Shown: positions 1-7,520 of the stretch, piece after piece
Layout of the letters: the number at the start of each line of letters is the position of its first letter
How positions within the stretch are numbered: the stretch's first letter is position 1
DNA from: Verrucomicrobiota bacterium
GTDB taxonomy: Bacteria; Verrucomicrobiota; Verrucomicrobiia; JABWAM01
Length of the DNA stretch: 35,247 nt
Reading direction: 5' to 3'
NCBI GenBank assembly: GCA_023269615.1
Contig: JAHFSY010000044.1
Location: 1-35,247, forward strand
The notes under the pieces: model-generated
What the model was told of the DNA's origin: nothing
Database searches by the model: none
The model's input: only the letters and a program-made list of their open reading frames with translations
Made by a program: the position numbers and the translations under genes

Positions 1-2
1 TC

Positions 3-821
3 CAGGGAGCGGGCGTGTTCCGCGAATTCCGCTTCTGGTGCTTCACCTATGCCCAGCATTACGGCGGAATGTGGGGACTGGCGGATGGCGCCCGTCATTT
101 CGCGCTCAAGTTCGAGCCGGTGCTCGCGGATCATCTCCTGATCTTCGTGGCGTGCGCGGCGGGATTGTGGATGGCGTGGCGGAAAAATCGCGAAGCGTTC
201 TGGGTGATGCTGGGGGTTCTGATCGCGGGATTTGCGGCCACTGCGCCCGGCCTGATTTTTCGTCCGCACTACTTCATCTTTATTGTGCCGGGCGTTTCAG
301 TTGCGGCGGCATTCGGCCTTGCATCGCTGGGGCGCTGGGCGCCCGCGGGGATCCTGGCGCTGCTGTGGCCGCTGGGGATGCAGCAGGCTGTGTTTCGCGC
401 AGATCCCGAGCAGGCCAGCCGGTTGCTTTACCCGAATAACGCATTCGTCGAAACCCGGGCACTCGGGTATGCGCTGGGGAAAGAGACACTCCCCGGCGAA
501 TGGATCGGCATCCTCGGGTCCGAGCCGCAGATTTGCTTTTATGCACAACGCCCGCTCATCACGCCCTACGTGTACATGTATCCGCTGATGGAACCCCAGC
601 CCTTCGCAAAATCGATGCAACAGGACCTGATGGGCAGGCTCGAATATTTCCCGCCACGCATCATGATTCATGTGCGCATGCCGACATCCTGGCTGGTCTA
701 TCGCAATTCGGACATGACGCTCCTGAACTGGATGCCAAAATATCTCGAGACAAATTATCTGAAAGAACGAAGCATCCCCTGCCCCAAAGGCACCGAAATC
801 ATCGTTTACAAGGCAAAGTAA
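3..821 (+). CDS. C-terminal part of a multi-span membrane glycosyltransferase (GT39/ArnT-like), 5' truncated
   Basis: The reading frame is open to the left edge, so the start lies outside the window; a GTG at 15 is probably internal. About 272 residues are visible. The first half has four hydrophobic spans (around residues 42-57, 67-86, 90-110 and 117-130) separated by short loops such as FRPHYF. The second half is a soluble tail ending in a beta-rich stretch (TEIIVYKAK). This is the architecture of the C-terminal end of polyprenol-phosphate-sugar-dependent mannosyl/arabinosyl transferases, in which the catalytic Asp sits near the missing N-terminus. The family call therefore rests on layout and style of sequence, not on catalytic residues. 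It would act at the inner membrane, moving a lipid-linked sugar to a periplasmic acceptor. Another polytopic membrane protein is possible. The stop is followed 73 bp later by the NfeD operon. Confidence 0.6.
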   Translation, partial: QGAGVFREFRFWCFTYAQHYGGMWGLADGARHFALKFEPVLADHLLIFVACAAGLWMAWRKNREAFWVMLGVLIAGFAATAPGLIFRPHYFIFIVPGVSVAAAFGLASLGRWAPAGILALLWPLGMQQAVFRADPEQASRLLYPNNAFVETRALGYALGKETLPGEWIGILGSEPQICFYAQRPLITPYVYMYPLMEPQPFAKSMQQDLMGRLEYFPPRIMIHVRMPTSWLVYRNSDMTLLNWMPKYLETNYLKERSIPCPKGTEIIVYKAK

Positions 822-860
822 AACGGCGAGTCGAACCACCAAGACTCCGTCTCAGAAGGC

Positions 861-888
861 TTGTTCCACGCCATTCCTGTGCTATACT
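861..888 (+). promoter_or_regulatory. Candidate sigma70-type promoter of the nfeD-floA operon, possibly leaderless
   Basis: TTGTTC (861-866) and TATACT (883-888) are separated by 16 bp. The -10 box ends 6 bases before the ATG at 895, so transcription would begin at or next to the start codon and there is no Shine-Dalgarno sequence. Both boxes are only partial matches, so this is a prediction. Confidence 0.4.
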
Positions 889-894
889 ACCGCC

Positions 895-2292
895 ATGAGG
901 TTCTTCACGGCCATGTTCGCATTGTCACTCGGCGGGCTTTTCGCGTTACCCGCGAATGCCAAGGATGCCGCCAAAACGGACGGGCCGGTTTACATCATCG
1001 CCGTTGATTCCGGGATCACGCAACCGATGGTCTACACGGTCCGCCGCGGCATGCGCGAAGCCATTGAGAATCATGCGGGCACGATCATTCTCGACTTGAA
1101 CACACCGGGAGGAAGCGTCGCGGATACCATCGAAATCATGGAGATGATGGAAAATTTCAAGGGCGAAACCATCGCGTTCGTGAACAAGGCGGCCTATTCG
1201 GGCGGGGCGTTTCTCGCGGTTTCGACCAAGCACATTTACATGGCCCCCACCAGCGTCATTGGCGGAGCGGCTCCCGTTGATGGGAACGGGGCGGACCTGG
1301 AATCCACGATGAAGAAGAAAACTGAATCGGTCATCTCAGCCCGCGTGAGGGCTTCGGCCCTGCGGAACGGACATAGCCCCGAGGTGTTCGAGGCCATGGT
1401 GAAAGATTCCAGCGGGCTTGTCATGGATGGAAAGGAAATTGGCAAAAAGGGTGATCTGCTTTCGCTGAACAACGCGGAGGCGGCAGCGAAGTATGGCAAC
1501 CCTCCGAAACCGCTCCTCTCGGAAGGCACCGTGGAAAACATGGCCGATCTTCTGGCCAAACTGAATCTTTCCAACGCGCCTATCACCCGTATTGAAGCCA
1601 CCGGCATGGAAAAGGTCGCGCGTGTGATCACCTTCGTTTCGCCGCTCCTGCTCCTGATCGGCCTCGCGGGAATTTACCTGGAGTTCAAGACGCCGGGTGT
1701 CAGCATGCCTGGAATCGTCGGGGTTGTCGCACTCGCGATCTTTTTCTTCGGACATTATGTGGCCGGGCTCTCGGGCCATGAGGAAGTCACCCTCTTTATC
1801 ATCGGCCTGGTCCTCATCGCGGCGGAGGTGTTCTTTTTTCCAGGCCACATCCTGCCCGGCTTCCTCGGCATCACGGCCATCCTCGTCTCGCTCGTATGGG
1901 CGATGGTGGACAAGATCCCCCTGGGGCCGGGCCCCGTCATCCCCACTTTCCCGCAGCTGGAAGTCCCGCTCGCCAAGGTCGTGATCAGCATGTTTCTTGC
2001 GGGGGTGCTCATCGTCGTGCTCGCGAAATGGTTGCCGCAGGCCAAGGGGCCTTACGGCGGCCTGATCCTCCAGACCCAGATGAAAAGCGCTGAAGGTTTC
2101 GCATCGGCTGTCACCCGCTCCGAACTCATCGGCCAGAAAGGAACCGCGCTCACGCTCCTCCGCCCCAGTGGCACCGCAAAACTCGGCGACAAGATCGTGG
2201 ACGTCATCACGGAGGGCGACTTCATCTCCGCCAACCAGGATGTCGTCGTCAAGGATGTCCGTGGCGCGCAGGTCATCGTGGGAAAGTTGTAG
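895..2292 (+). CDS. nfeD: Long-form NfeD membrane-bound serine protease (ClpP-class), YqeZ-like
   Basis: 465 residues. An N-terminal signal peptide (about 1-22) leads into a ClpP/crotonase-fold protease domain (about 31-215) with the substrate-strand motif LDLNTPGGSV and the nucleophile motif AYSGGAF (Ser102). The Lys of the expected Ser-Lys dyad is probably one of K140-142. Several transmembrane spans follow (about 240-345), then a C-terminal OB-fold NfeD domain (about 385-463). In this family the protease cleaves membrane partners and the OB domain faces the cytoplasm. Long NfeD genes are characteristically linked to flotillin-like floA genes, as here (a second NfeD and floA follow immediately), matching the yqeZ-floA arrangement of Bacillus. 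The ATG at 895 was chosen because it begins a clean signal peptide; there is no clear ribosome-binding site. Family assignment is strong; the substrate is unknown. Confidence 0.93.
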   Translation: MRFFTAMFALSLGGLFALPANAKDAAKTDGPVYIIAVDSGITQPMVYTVRRGMREAIENHAGTIILDLNTPGGSVADTIEIMEMMENFKGETIAFVNKAAYSGGAFLAVSTKHIYMAPTSVIGGAAPVDGNGADLESTMKKKTESVISARVRASALRNGHSPEVFEAMVKDSSGLVMDGKEIGKKGDLLSLNNAEAAAKYGNPPKPLLSEGTVENMADLLAKLNLSNAPITRIEATGMEKVARVITFVSPLLLLIGLAGIYLEFKTPGVSMPGIVGVVALAIFFFGHYVAGLSGHEEVTLFIIGLVLIAAEVFFFPGHILPGFLGITAILVSLVWAMVDKIPLGPGPVIPTFPQLEVPLAKVVISMFLAGVLIVVLAKWLPQAKGPYGGLILQTQMKSAEGFASAVTRSELIGQKGTALTLLRPSGTAKLGDKIVDVITEGDFISANQDVVVKDVRGAQVIVGKL

Positions 2293-2310
2293 CCTGAACC
2301 CGCCCATCCC

Positions 2311-2781
2311 ATGGACCCGCTCAACTGGATCATCGTTCTCTCCGTCGCCGGCATTGTTCTCATCTGCCTCGAGATGTTTCTTCCAGGCATCATCGCGGGC
2401 GTGGTCGGGGTGATCTGCCTGGTCATCGCCGTGGGATTGACCTACTACCACTATGGGGCCGCAAAGGGCAACATGGCCGCCATCGGGCTCATGATCGCCA
2501 CCGCCACCGGGCTTGCCCTCTGGATCACCCTCGTGCCGAAAACCATCGTCGGCAAATTCCTCATCACCCGAAGTGACATGGCGGACAGCAAATCCGCCGA
2601 CTCGCTCGAAAGCCTCATGGGCAAAAACGGCCGAGCTGTCACGCCGCTCCGGCCCGCAGGGACGGCGATCATCGAAAACCGCCGGGTGGATGTGGTGGCC
2701 GAATCCGGCTTGATCGACAGCCAAAGCCCGGTCAATGTGGTGCGCGTGGAAGGCAACCGCGTGGTTGTCCGCAAAATTTGA
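2311..2781 (+). CDS. Short NfeD-family membrane protein
   Basis: 156 residues, starting 18 bp after the long NfeD gene. The N-terminal half has three hydrophobic spans (about 4-22, 25-45 and 52-72). The C-terminal half is an NfeD OB domain with the typical pattern [14 protein letters not shown] followed by [11 protein letters not shown] and [16 protein letters not shown]. The protease domain is absent, as in the short NfeD1b class that partners flotillins. Two NfeD genes in tandem before floA suggest a protease-bearing and a protease-free subunit acting with the same flotillin scaffold; that division of labour is inference. It very probably belongs to the same transcript as its neighbours. 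Confidence 0.88.
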   Translation: MDPLNWIIVLSVAGIVLICLEMFLPGIIAGVVGVICLVIAVGLTYYHYGAAKGNMAAIGLMIATATGLALWITLVPKTIVGKFLITRSDMADSKSADSLESLMGKNGRAVTPLRPAGTAIIENRRVDVVAESGLIDSQSPVNVVRVEGNRVVVRKI

Positions 2782-2822
2782 TTCATCTCCCTTTTTCCAG
2801 AACCCTTAACACCTCATCCGCC

Positions 2823-3827
2823 ATGCCCATTCTCCTGATCATCCTCGGCATCATCGCCTTTGTCTTTTTTCTCATCTTCCTGAACTTCGCGTCCGTCTAC
2901 ATCCGCGCCCTGGTCGCGGGTGCCTCGGTCGGGCTTCTCGAACTCGTCGGCATGCGCCTCCAGCGCGTGCCCATCTCCCTGATCGTGGACAATCGCATCC
3001 TCGCCGTAAAAGCAGGGCTTCCTCTTTCCACCGACGCGCTGATCGCCCACTATCAGGCCGGCGGCAACGTGCAGCAGGTCGTTCGCGCGCTCATCGCCGC
3101 AGACAAGGCCAGCCTGCTCCTCGACTTCAAACACGCCACCGCCATTGACCTCGCCACGCAGCAGTCGGGCAAGAGCGTGCTCGAGGCCGTGATGACCAGC
3201 GTCAATCCCCGCGTGATTGACTGTCCCAACACCGGCTCCGGCCGCGAGACCATTGACGCCGTGGCCAAGGACGGCATCCAGCTGAAAGTGCGGGCCCGCG
3301 TGACCGTACGCACGCACCTCGAACGATTCGTCGGCGGCGCGACCGAGGAAACCATCATCGCGCGCGTAGGCCAGGGCATCGTGACTTCCATCGGTTCCGC
3401 CGAAAGCTACAAGGAGGTTCTTGCCAACCCGGACATGATTTCCAAGCACTGCCTCGGAAACGGGCTCGACGCGGGGAGCGCATTTGAAATCCTCTCGATT
3501 GACGTGGCCGACGTGGACGTCGGCACAAACGTGGGCGCCAAATTGCAGACCGAGCAGGCCGAGGCCGACAAGCAGGTGGCCCAGGCCCGCGCCGAAGTCC
3601 GCCGCAGCACCGCCGTGGCCCTTGAGCAGGAAATGAAAGCGCGCACCCAGGAAATGCGCGCGAAAGTTGTCGAGGCCGAAGCCGAGGTCCCGCGCGCGCT
3701 AGCCGATGCCTTCCGGGCCGGCAACCTGGGCATCATGGATTACTATCGCATGCAAAACATCCAGTCCGACACCTCCATGCGCAGCAGCATCGCGGGTGAA
3801 GGCGGCGCTAAAAATCCGACCACCTGA
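2823..3827 (+). CDS. floA: Flotillin-like SPFH scaffold protein FloA
   Basis: 334 residues from the ATG at 2823, close to the usual FloA length of about 330. A TTG at 2778 would add 15 residues upstream of the membrane segment and is less likely. A hydrophobic anchor (about residues 2-22) is followed by the SPFH region with family motifs: [47 protein letters not shown] and [12 protein letters not shown]. An Ala/Glu/Arg-rich coiled coil (about 240-300, repeated [20 protein letters not shown] heptads) then leads to the ending [21 protein letters not shown]. FloA oligomers organise detergent-resistant membrane patches and work with NfeD proteins, which lie directly upstream. Confidence 0.95.
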   Translation: MPILLIILGIIAFVFFLIFLNFASVYIRALVAGASVGLLELVGMRLQRVPISLIVDNRILAVKAGLPLSTDALIAHYQAGGNVQQVVRALIAADKASLLLDFKHATAIDLATQQSGKSVLEAVMTSVNPRVIDCPNTGSGRETIDAVAKDGIQLKVRARVTVRTHLERFVGGATEETIIARVGQGIVTSIGSAESYKEVLANPDMISKHCLGNGLDAGSAFEILSIDVADVDVGTNVGAKLQTEQAEADKQVAQARAEVRRSTAVALEQEMKARTQEMRAKVVEAEAEVPRALADAFRAGNLGIMDYYRMQNIQSDTSMRSSIAGEGGAKNPTT

Positions 3828-3841
3828 TCCACCCCACGACC

Positions 3842-4420
3842 GTGGCAAGCCCACTCCCATTGCTTCCCGGTATGCCGATGCTGGCGTCGGGTGCCGATCT
3901 GCTCGGGATCGTCATCATCCTTGTGGTGGCTGGCCTCGCGCAACTCGTCAAGTGGGTTGGCGGCCAAACCTCCAACAACAACCAAGCCCCGCCGTTGTCC
4001 AGGCGTGACACCGGACCCACATCCCAAGCCAAACGGGAGAGACGGGATGACCTGGCCGAGGAGATGAAACGGTTCCTGCAGGAAGCGCAACGCCAGAGAG
4101 GCGCTCCCCCACCCCTTCCAACCCGTTCGACGTCGCCCCAACCCCGCCGCCAGCAACCGCCACCCCTCTACACAAAAAAACGCGCGTTTCAACCGTCCCA
4201 GCCAAAACGCGCTGTCGCGATGGTTCACGAATCCACGACGGAGGAGTCGCACGCGGAGACCATGAGGGAGATCAGGTCCCATCAAACACCACAAATGGAT
4301 CTGACCACGTCGGCTCCCATGTTCCGTTTCAGCCGCGCCATGCTCCGGTCACCGGACAATCTCAAACAGGCCATCGTCCTCACCGAAATCCTGGGCAAAC
4401 CCCGCTCCCTGACCATGTAA
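3842..4420 (+). CDS. Unknown membrane-anchored protein, fourth gene of the NfeD-FloA operon
   Basis: 192 residues from a GTG at 3842 (an ATG at 3872 is an in-frame alternative), 14 bp after floA. One hydrophobic segment near the N-terminus (LLGIVIILVVAGLAQLVKWV) is followed by a long Pro/Gln/Arg-rich, probably disordered middle. A compact conserved-looking end (about 165-190) reads LRSPDNLKQAIVLTEILGKP. The ending looks like a short helical module rather than random tail. The position suggests a small accessory factor that tethers something to flotillin patches; this is inference. No known domain was recognised. Confidence 0.75.
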   Translation: MASPLPLLPGMPMLASGADLLGIVIILVVAGLAQLVKWVGGQTSNNNQAPPLSRRDTGPTSQAKRERRDDLAEEMKRFLQEAQRQRGAPPPLPTRSTSPQPRRQQPPPLYTKKRAFQPSQPKRAVAMVHESTTEESHAETMREIRSHQTPQMDLTTSAPMFRFSRAMLRSPDNLKQAIVLTEILGKPRSLTM

Positions 4421-4512
4421 CAGCGGGCAAAATGGCTCGCCGCCATCGCCTCACTTTTTTTGCTTTTTTACTTGTCATCCCTTCGTTCAAACACCTACAA
4501 CCTTCGCCCAAT

Positions 4513-5172
4513 ATGAACAAACTCATCGCCTCCATTTTCGCCACAACCATGGTTTTCTCCTTCTCGGCGCTTCGCGCTGACGATGGTGATTCCAAAGTGA
4601 AGGAAAAAATTCCTGAAGTCCGCACCTCCGACGACAAGGACTGGTCCATCGAAGTCGGCAGCGGCATGCTCTGGTCCGATGTCCGCACCGATCTCCCCGG
4701 CTACACGCTGATTCCCGCCTCACTCTCGGCAGCGCTCAAGGTGGATGACGTTTCAAACGACGAATTCCTTGGTGGCGCATTCCGCGGCAACACCGAGTTC
4801 TTCTTCACCGGCCTCGGCATCGCGGTGCTCCACGGCACCGAGTCCAGGTTCGCAGGCATCCAGGTCGGACCACGCTATAACTTCGTCCAGCCCGGCTGGG
4901 CTGTGGTTCCTTTTGTCCAAGGCGATGTCGGTGTCTCGTTTACGGATTCCCAAGGCGTCAATGATCGGCGCGGCAATATCGGACAGGGACAGGATTTCTG
5001 CTTCAACTTCGGTGTCGAGCTCGGTTTCCGCTATGACATCAATGATGATTGGTTCATGCGTCTTTCGGGCGTCTATACCCACTTCTCGAATGCAGGCCTC
5101 TCCGAACCCGAGCGTAAAAACCGCGCGCTGGACGCCGCAGGCCCCATGCTCAGCCTCGGTTACCGCTTCTAA
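4513..5172 (+). CDS. Lipid A 3-O-deacylase / acyloxyacyl hydrolase (PagL-like outer-membrane beta barrel)
   Basis: 219 residues from the ATG at 4513, which starts a good signal peptide (MNKLIASIFATTMVFSFSALRA); an ATG at 4432 would place 27 odd residues before it. The mature part has alternating hydrophobic strands with Gly and aromatic residues, consistent with an 8-strand barrel ending in Phe (SLGYRF). Near the end, the motif THFSNAGL carries the His-x-Ser pair (H190, S192) that acts as the catalytic pair in PagL. The third residue of the PagL triad (Glu) is not obvious at the usual spacing. PagL-type enzymes remove the 3-O acyl chain of lipid A in the outer membrane. An outer-membrane protein of another role remains possible. 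It is closed by a strong terminator. Confidence 0.72.
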   Translation: MNKLIASIFATTMVFSFSALRADDGDSKVKEKIPEVRTSDDKDWSIEVGSGMLWSDVRTDLPGYTLIPASLSAALKVDDVSNDEFLGGAFRGNTEFFFTGLGIAVLHGTESRFAGIQVGPRYNFVQPGWAVVPFVQGDVGVSFTDSQGVNDRRGNIGQGQDFCFNFGVELGFRYDINDDWFMRLSGVYTHFSNAGLSEPERKNRALDAAGPMLSLGYRF

Positions 5173-5193
5173 TCAAAGCAACAGATCCCTTCG

Positions 5194-5219
5194 CAAAGGC
5201 GGCCTTCGGGCCGCCTTTG
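5194..5219 (+). terminator. Rho-independent terminator after the PagL-like gene
   Basis: An 11-bp perfect stem (5194-5204 with 5209-5219) is capped by a UUCG tetraloop, 22 bases after the stop codon. The A-rich foot pairs with the T-rich foot; the T tract beyond it is short. The near-symmetric shape could also stop transcripts from the other side. Confidence 0.82.
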
Positions 5220-5225
5220 TCATTT

Positions 5226-5249
5226 GTAGCCGAATTCGCAAGAATTTGG
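5226..5249 (+). repeat. Solo REP-like hairpin, subfamily A
   Basis: GTAG head (5226-5229) followed by an 8-bp hairpin (5230-5237 with 5242-5249, one G-T pair, loop GCAA). The same sequence occurs in the inverted pair at 29074-29145, and both share the trailing GCCTCCC. Confidence 0.75.
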
Positions 5250-5275
5250 CCTCCCGAAAAATGTCACGTCGGCCC

Positions 5276-5884
5276 ATGAATAAGCAACCCATCGACACAG
5301 CTAAAACGTTCGCCGCCCGCGTCCGCCACTCCATGGCGCAGCAGCCCCGCATCCATCCCACAGCCTTGGTCGTCAAAGGCGCGCACGTCATGGGCGACGT
5401 CACACTCGGCCCATCCGCCAGCGTATGGTACGGCGCCGTGTTGCGCGGTGACATCGAACCCATCATCGTCGGGGAAGCATCGAACATCCAGGACCTCGCA
5501 GTGCTCCACACCGCCGACAACCTCCCCTGCCGCGTCGGGGATCGCGTCACGGTGGGCCACAGCGCCATCGTCCACGCCTGCACCGTCGGCGACGAATGCC
5601 TCATCGGCATGGGCGCCATCATCCTCGACGACACGACCATCGGCCCGCAATGCATCATCGGCGCCAACGCCCTCGTCACCAAACACTCCAAAATCCCGGA
5701 AGGCTCCATGGTCATGGGATCCCCCGCAACCGTCGTGCGGAAACTCACACGAAAAGAGCGAACCCACATCCGCACCCTCGCCGCCCGCTACATCATCCTC
5801 TTGAGGGAACATCGAAAAATGGAGGGACACGCTGCCTCCTACACCGAAGCGGCTGCGAAGGCCGAGCCGTCGTGTCTTAGGTAG
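5276..5884 (+). CDS. Gamma-class carbonic anhydrase-like left-handed beta-helix protein (YrdA/PaaY type)
   Basis: 202 residues from the ATG at 5276; ATGs at 5261 and 5333 are in-frame alternatives, the last giving the shorter N-terminus usual for the family. Hexapeptide repeats ([LIV]-G-x4) run from about residue 27 to 155. The three zinc-ligand histidines are present at H78 (VLHTAD), H95 and H100 (GHSAIVH), with the conserved Arg/Asp of AVLRGD at 57-59. A helix closes the protein, as in trimeric gamma-CA homologues. Many such homologues show little CO2 hydratase activity, so the reaction is uncertain. The last codons run into a REP repeat, and the TAG stop is the TAG of that repeat's GTAG head, implying that the natural C-terminus was altered by the repeat. 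Confidence 0.88.
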   Translation: MNKQPIDTAKTFAARVRHSMAQQPRIHPTALVVKGAHVMGDVTLGPSASVWYGAVLRGDIEPIIVGEASNIQDLAVLHTADNLPCRVGDRVTVGHSAIVHACTVGDECLIGMGAIILDDTTIGPQCIIGANALVTKHSKIPEGSMVMGSPATVVRKLTRKERTHIRTLAARYIILLREHRKMEGHAASYTEAAAKAEPSCLR

Positions 5885-5940
5885 GGACAGACCGCCGGGC
5901 TGTCCGTTTCGCAGCGGCGCGCCCGGCGGTCGCGCCCTAC
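5881..5940. repeat. Inverted pair of REP-like hairpins, subfamily B
   Basis: Left unit GTAG plus stem GGACAG/CTGTCC (5881-5905). The right unit lies on the opposite strand and ends CTAC at 5937-5940 (stem GGCGCG/CGCGCC). Both contain the loop ACCGCCGGG. It lies between convergent genes. The sequence after the right end (CACCAGCAAG) is shared with the copy at 17679-17777. Confidence 0.78.
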
Positions 5941-5973
5941 CACCAGCAAGCAACTTACATTCCGGACCCGTTC

Positions 5974-7341
5974 TCAGACCTGTCCCCCGTCCCCTGTTCC
6001 CTGTCCCCTCTTCCTCCCCGCCACCGATTTCTTCAGCAGCTCCATGTACTCCTTGATCTTCTTCTCGCGCCCCATCTCCGTCGGAACGTAATATTGCTTT
6101 TTCACGGACATGTATTCCTGCTCCACGTAATGCATGTCGTGCTTGTGGGCGTACTCGTAGCCCTCGCCATGGCCCAGCTTCTTTGCACCCTTGTAACTCG
6201 TGTCCCTTAACTTCTTCGGCACCTCCTGGAGACGTCCCGACTTGATGTCATCCAGCGCGGCGTCAATTCCCACATACGCCGAATTGCTCTTGGGCGCGGT
6301 CGCGAGATAGACCGTTGTCTCTGCCAGCGGAATACGCGCTTCGGGCATGCCGATCAACTCGACAATCTGAAAACAGGAATTCGCCAGCACCAAGCCCATC
6401 GGGTCGGCCAGGCCGATGTCCTCCGCCGCCAGGATCGCCAGCCGCCGCGCAATGAATCGCACATCCTCGCCCGCATAAAGCATCTTCGCCAGCCAGTACA
6501 GGCTCGCGTCGGGATCGCTCCCGCGCACGCTCTTGATGAACGCCGAGATCGTGTCGTAATGCGCATCCTCATTGGCGTCGTACAATACCGCCTTCTTCTG
6601 GATGGATTCCTCGGCAACGGCGCGATCCATGCGAATCACGCCATCTTCACCCGCCGGCGTGGTCCGTGCCGCGATCTCCAGTGCATTGAGCGCCTTGCGC
6701 CCGTCGCCATCCGAAACCTTTGCCCAGTGCTTCACCGCATCCTCCCCCAGCTCGATCTTCATCGTGCCCAACCCGCGCTCCCGATCCGCCACGGCGCGGC
6801 GCAGCAGGTCGCCAATCTCTGATTCCTCGAGCGGCTTCAGCTCGAACACCTGCGAGCGTGACACCAGCGCGTTGATGACAAAGAAAAACGGATTGTGAGT
6901 CGTCGCGCCAATCAGCGAGATCACCCCGTTCTCGATGTCGGGCAAAAGAACATCCTGCTGCGCCTTGTTGAGGCGGTGAATCTCGTCGAGGAAAAGCGTG
7001 GTCTTCTCCCCGGAATTCCTGCGGCGTTGAGATGCGGACGCGATCACGCGACGGATGTCCGCCACGGCCGCCTCCACTCCGCTTAGTCGTTCGAAACGGC
7101 TGCGCGTGCCGGCCGCGATGATGGATGCAAGCGACGTCTTTCCCACGCCGGGCGGACCGAAAAGAATGATGGACTGGATCCGGTCCGCCTCAATCGCCCG
7201 TCGCAGCAATTTGCCCGGCGCCAGCAAATGCTTCTGCCCGGAAAACTCATCGAGATTCCGGGGCCGCATCCGCGCCGCAAGGGGCGCATACGGATCCACC
7301 ACACCCGGCGTTGCGGACTTTTCAAAAAGGTCATCAGCCAC
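5974..7341 (-). CDS. rarA: Replication-associated recombination protein A (RarA/MgsA AAA+ ATPase)
   Basis: 455 residues from a GTG at 7341, giving a start just before the family motif DPYAPLAARMRP. An upstream GTG at 7419 lies inside a REP repeat and is unlikely. Walker A GPPGVGKT is at about 62-69 and Walker B LFLDEIH at about 116-122. The sensor region GATTHNPFF follows, then the clamp-loader-like lid and C-terminal domain (SDPDASLYWLAKML, GYEYAHKHD, YYVPTEMGREKKIKEYM). RarA acts at stalled replication forks, interacts with SSB and the replisome, and can separate duplex ends. The final dozen residues (GQGTGDGGQ) are encoded by a low-complexity run of TGTCCC-type units and look like a non-conserved extension. 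Confidence 0.95.
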   Translation of the reverse strand: MADDLFEKSATPGVVDPYAPLAARMRPRNLDEFSGQKHLLAPGKLLRRAIEADRIQSIILFGPPGVGKTSLASIIAAGTRSRFERLSGVEAAVADIRRVIASASQRRRNSGEKTTLFLDEIHRLNKAQQDVLLPDIENGVISLIGATTHNPFFFVINALVSRSQVFELKPLEESEIGDLLRRAVADRERGLGTMKIELGEDAVKHWAKVSDGDGRKALNALEIAARTTPAGEDGVIRMDRAVAEESIQKKAVLYDANEDAHYDTISAFIKSVRGSDPDASLYWLAKMLYAGEDVRFIARRLAILAAEDIGLADPMGLVLANSCFQIVELIGMPEARIPLAETTVYLATAPKSNSAYVGIDAALDDIKSGRLQEVPKKLRDTSYKGAKKLGHGEGYEYAHKHDMHYVEQEYMSVKKQYYVPTEMGREKKIKEYMELLKKSVAGRKRGQGTGDGGQV

Positions 7342-7411
7342 AGGGAAAGTCGTGACACAGTTGAAAATGACAGTCGAACAAAATGGGATTATCCTCCTGT
7401 ACGTTCCTCCT

Positions 7412-7472
7412 GTAGCCACGCTCGCAAGAGCGTGGTCTCCCCACCGGTCCGCGTTCTTGCGAACGCGGCTAC
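7412..7472. repeat. Inverted pair of REP-like hairpins, subfamily C
   Basis: Left unit GTAG with the perfect stem CCACGCTC/GAGCGTGG (loop GCAA) at 7412-7435. The right unit on the other strand ends CTAC at 7469-7472, with the stem CCGCGTTC/GAACGCGG. It lies between the divergent rarA and decarboxylase genes. Confidence 0.78.
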
Positions 7473-7520
7473 AAGAATCAGGCTTTCACAGTCTTTCATC
7501 TTCATTTAAGCTCATCCCCC

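Noticed and set aside
1336..2724. Long open frame on the minus strand antisense to both NfeD genes
   Set aside because: High GC content produces long shadow frames; it is rich in His/Asp/Arg with no domain, while the plus strand carries clear families.
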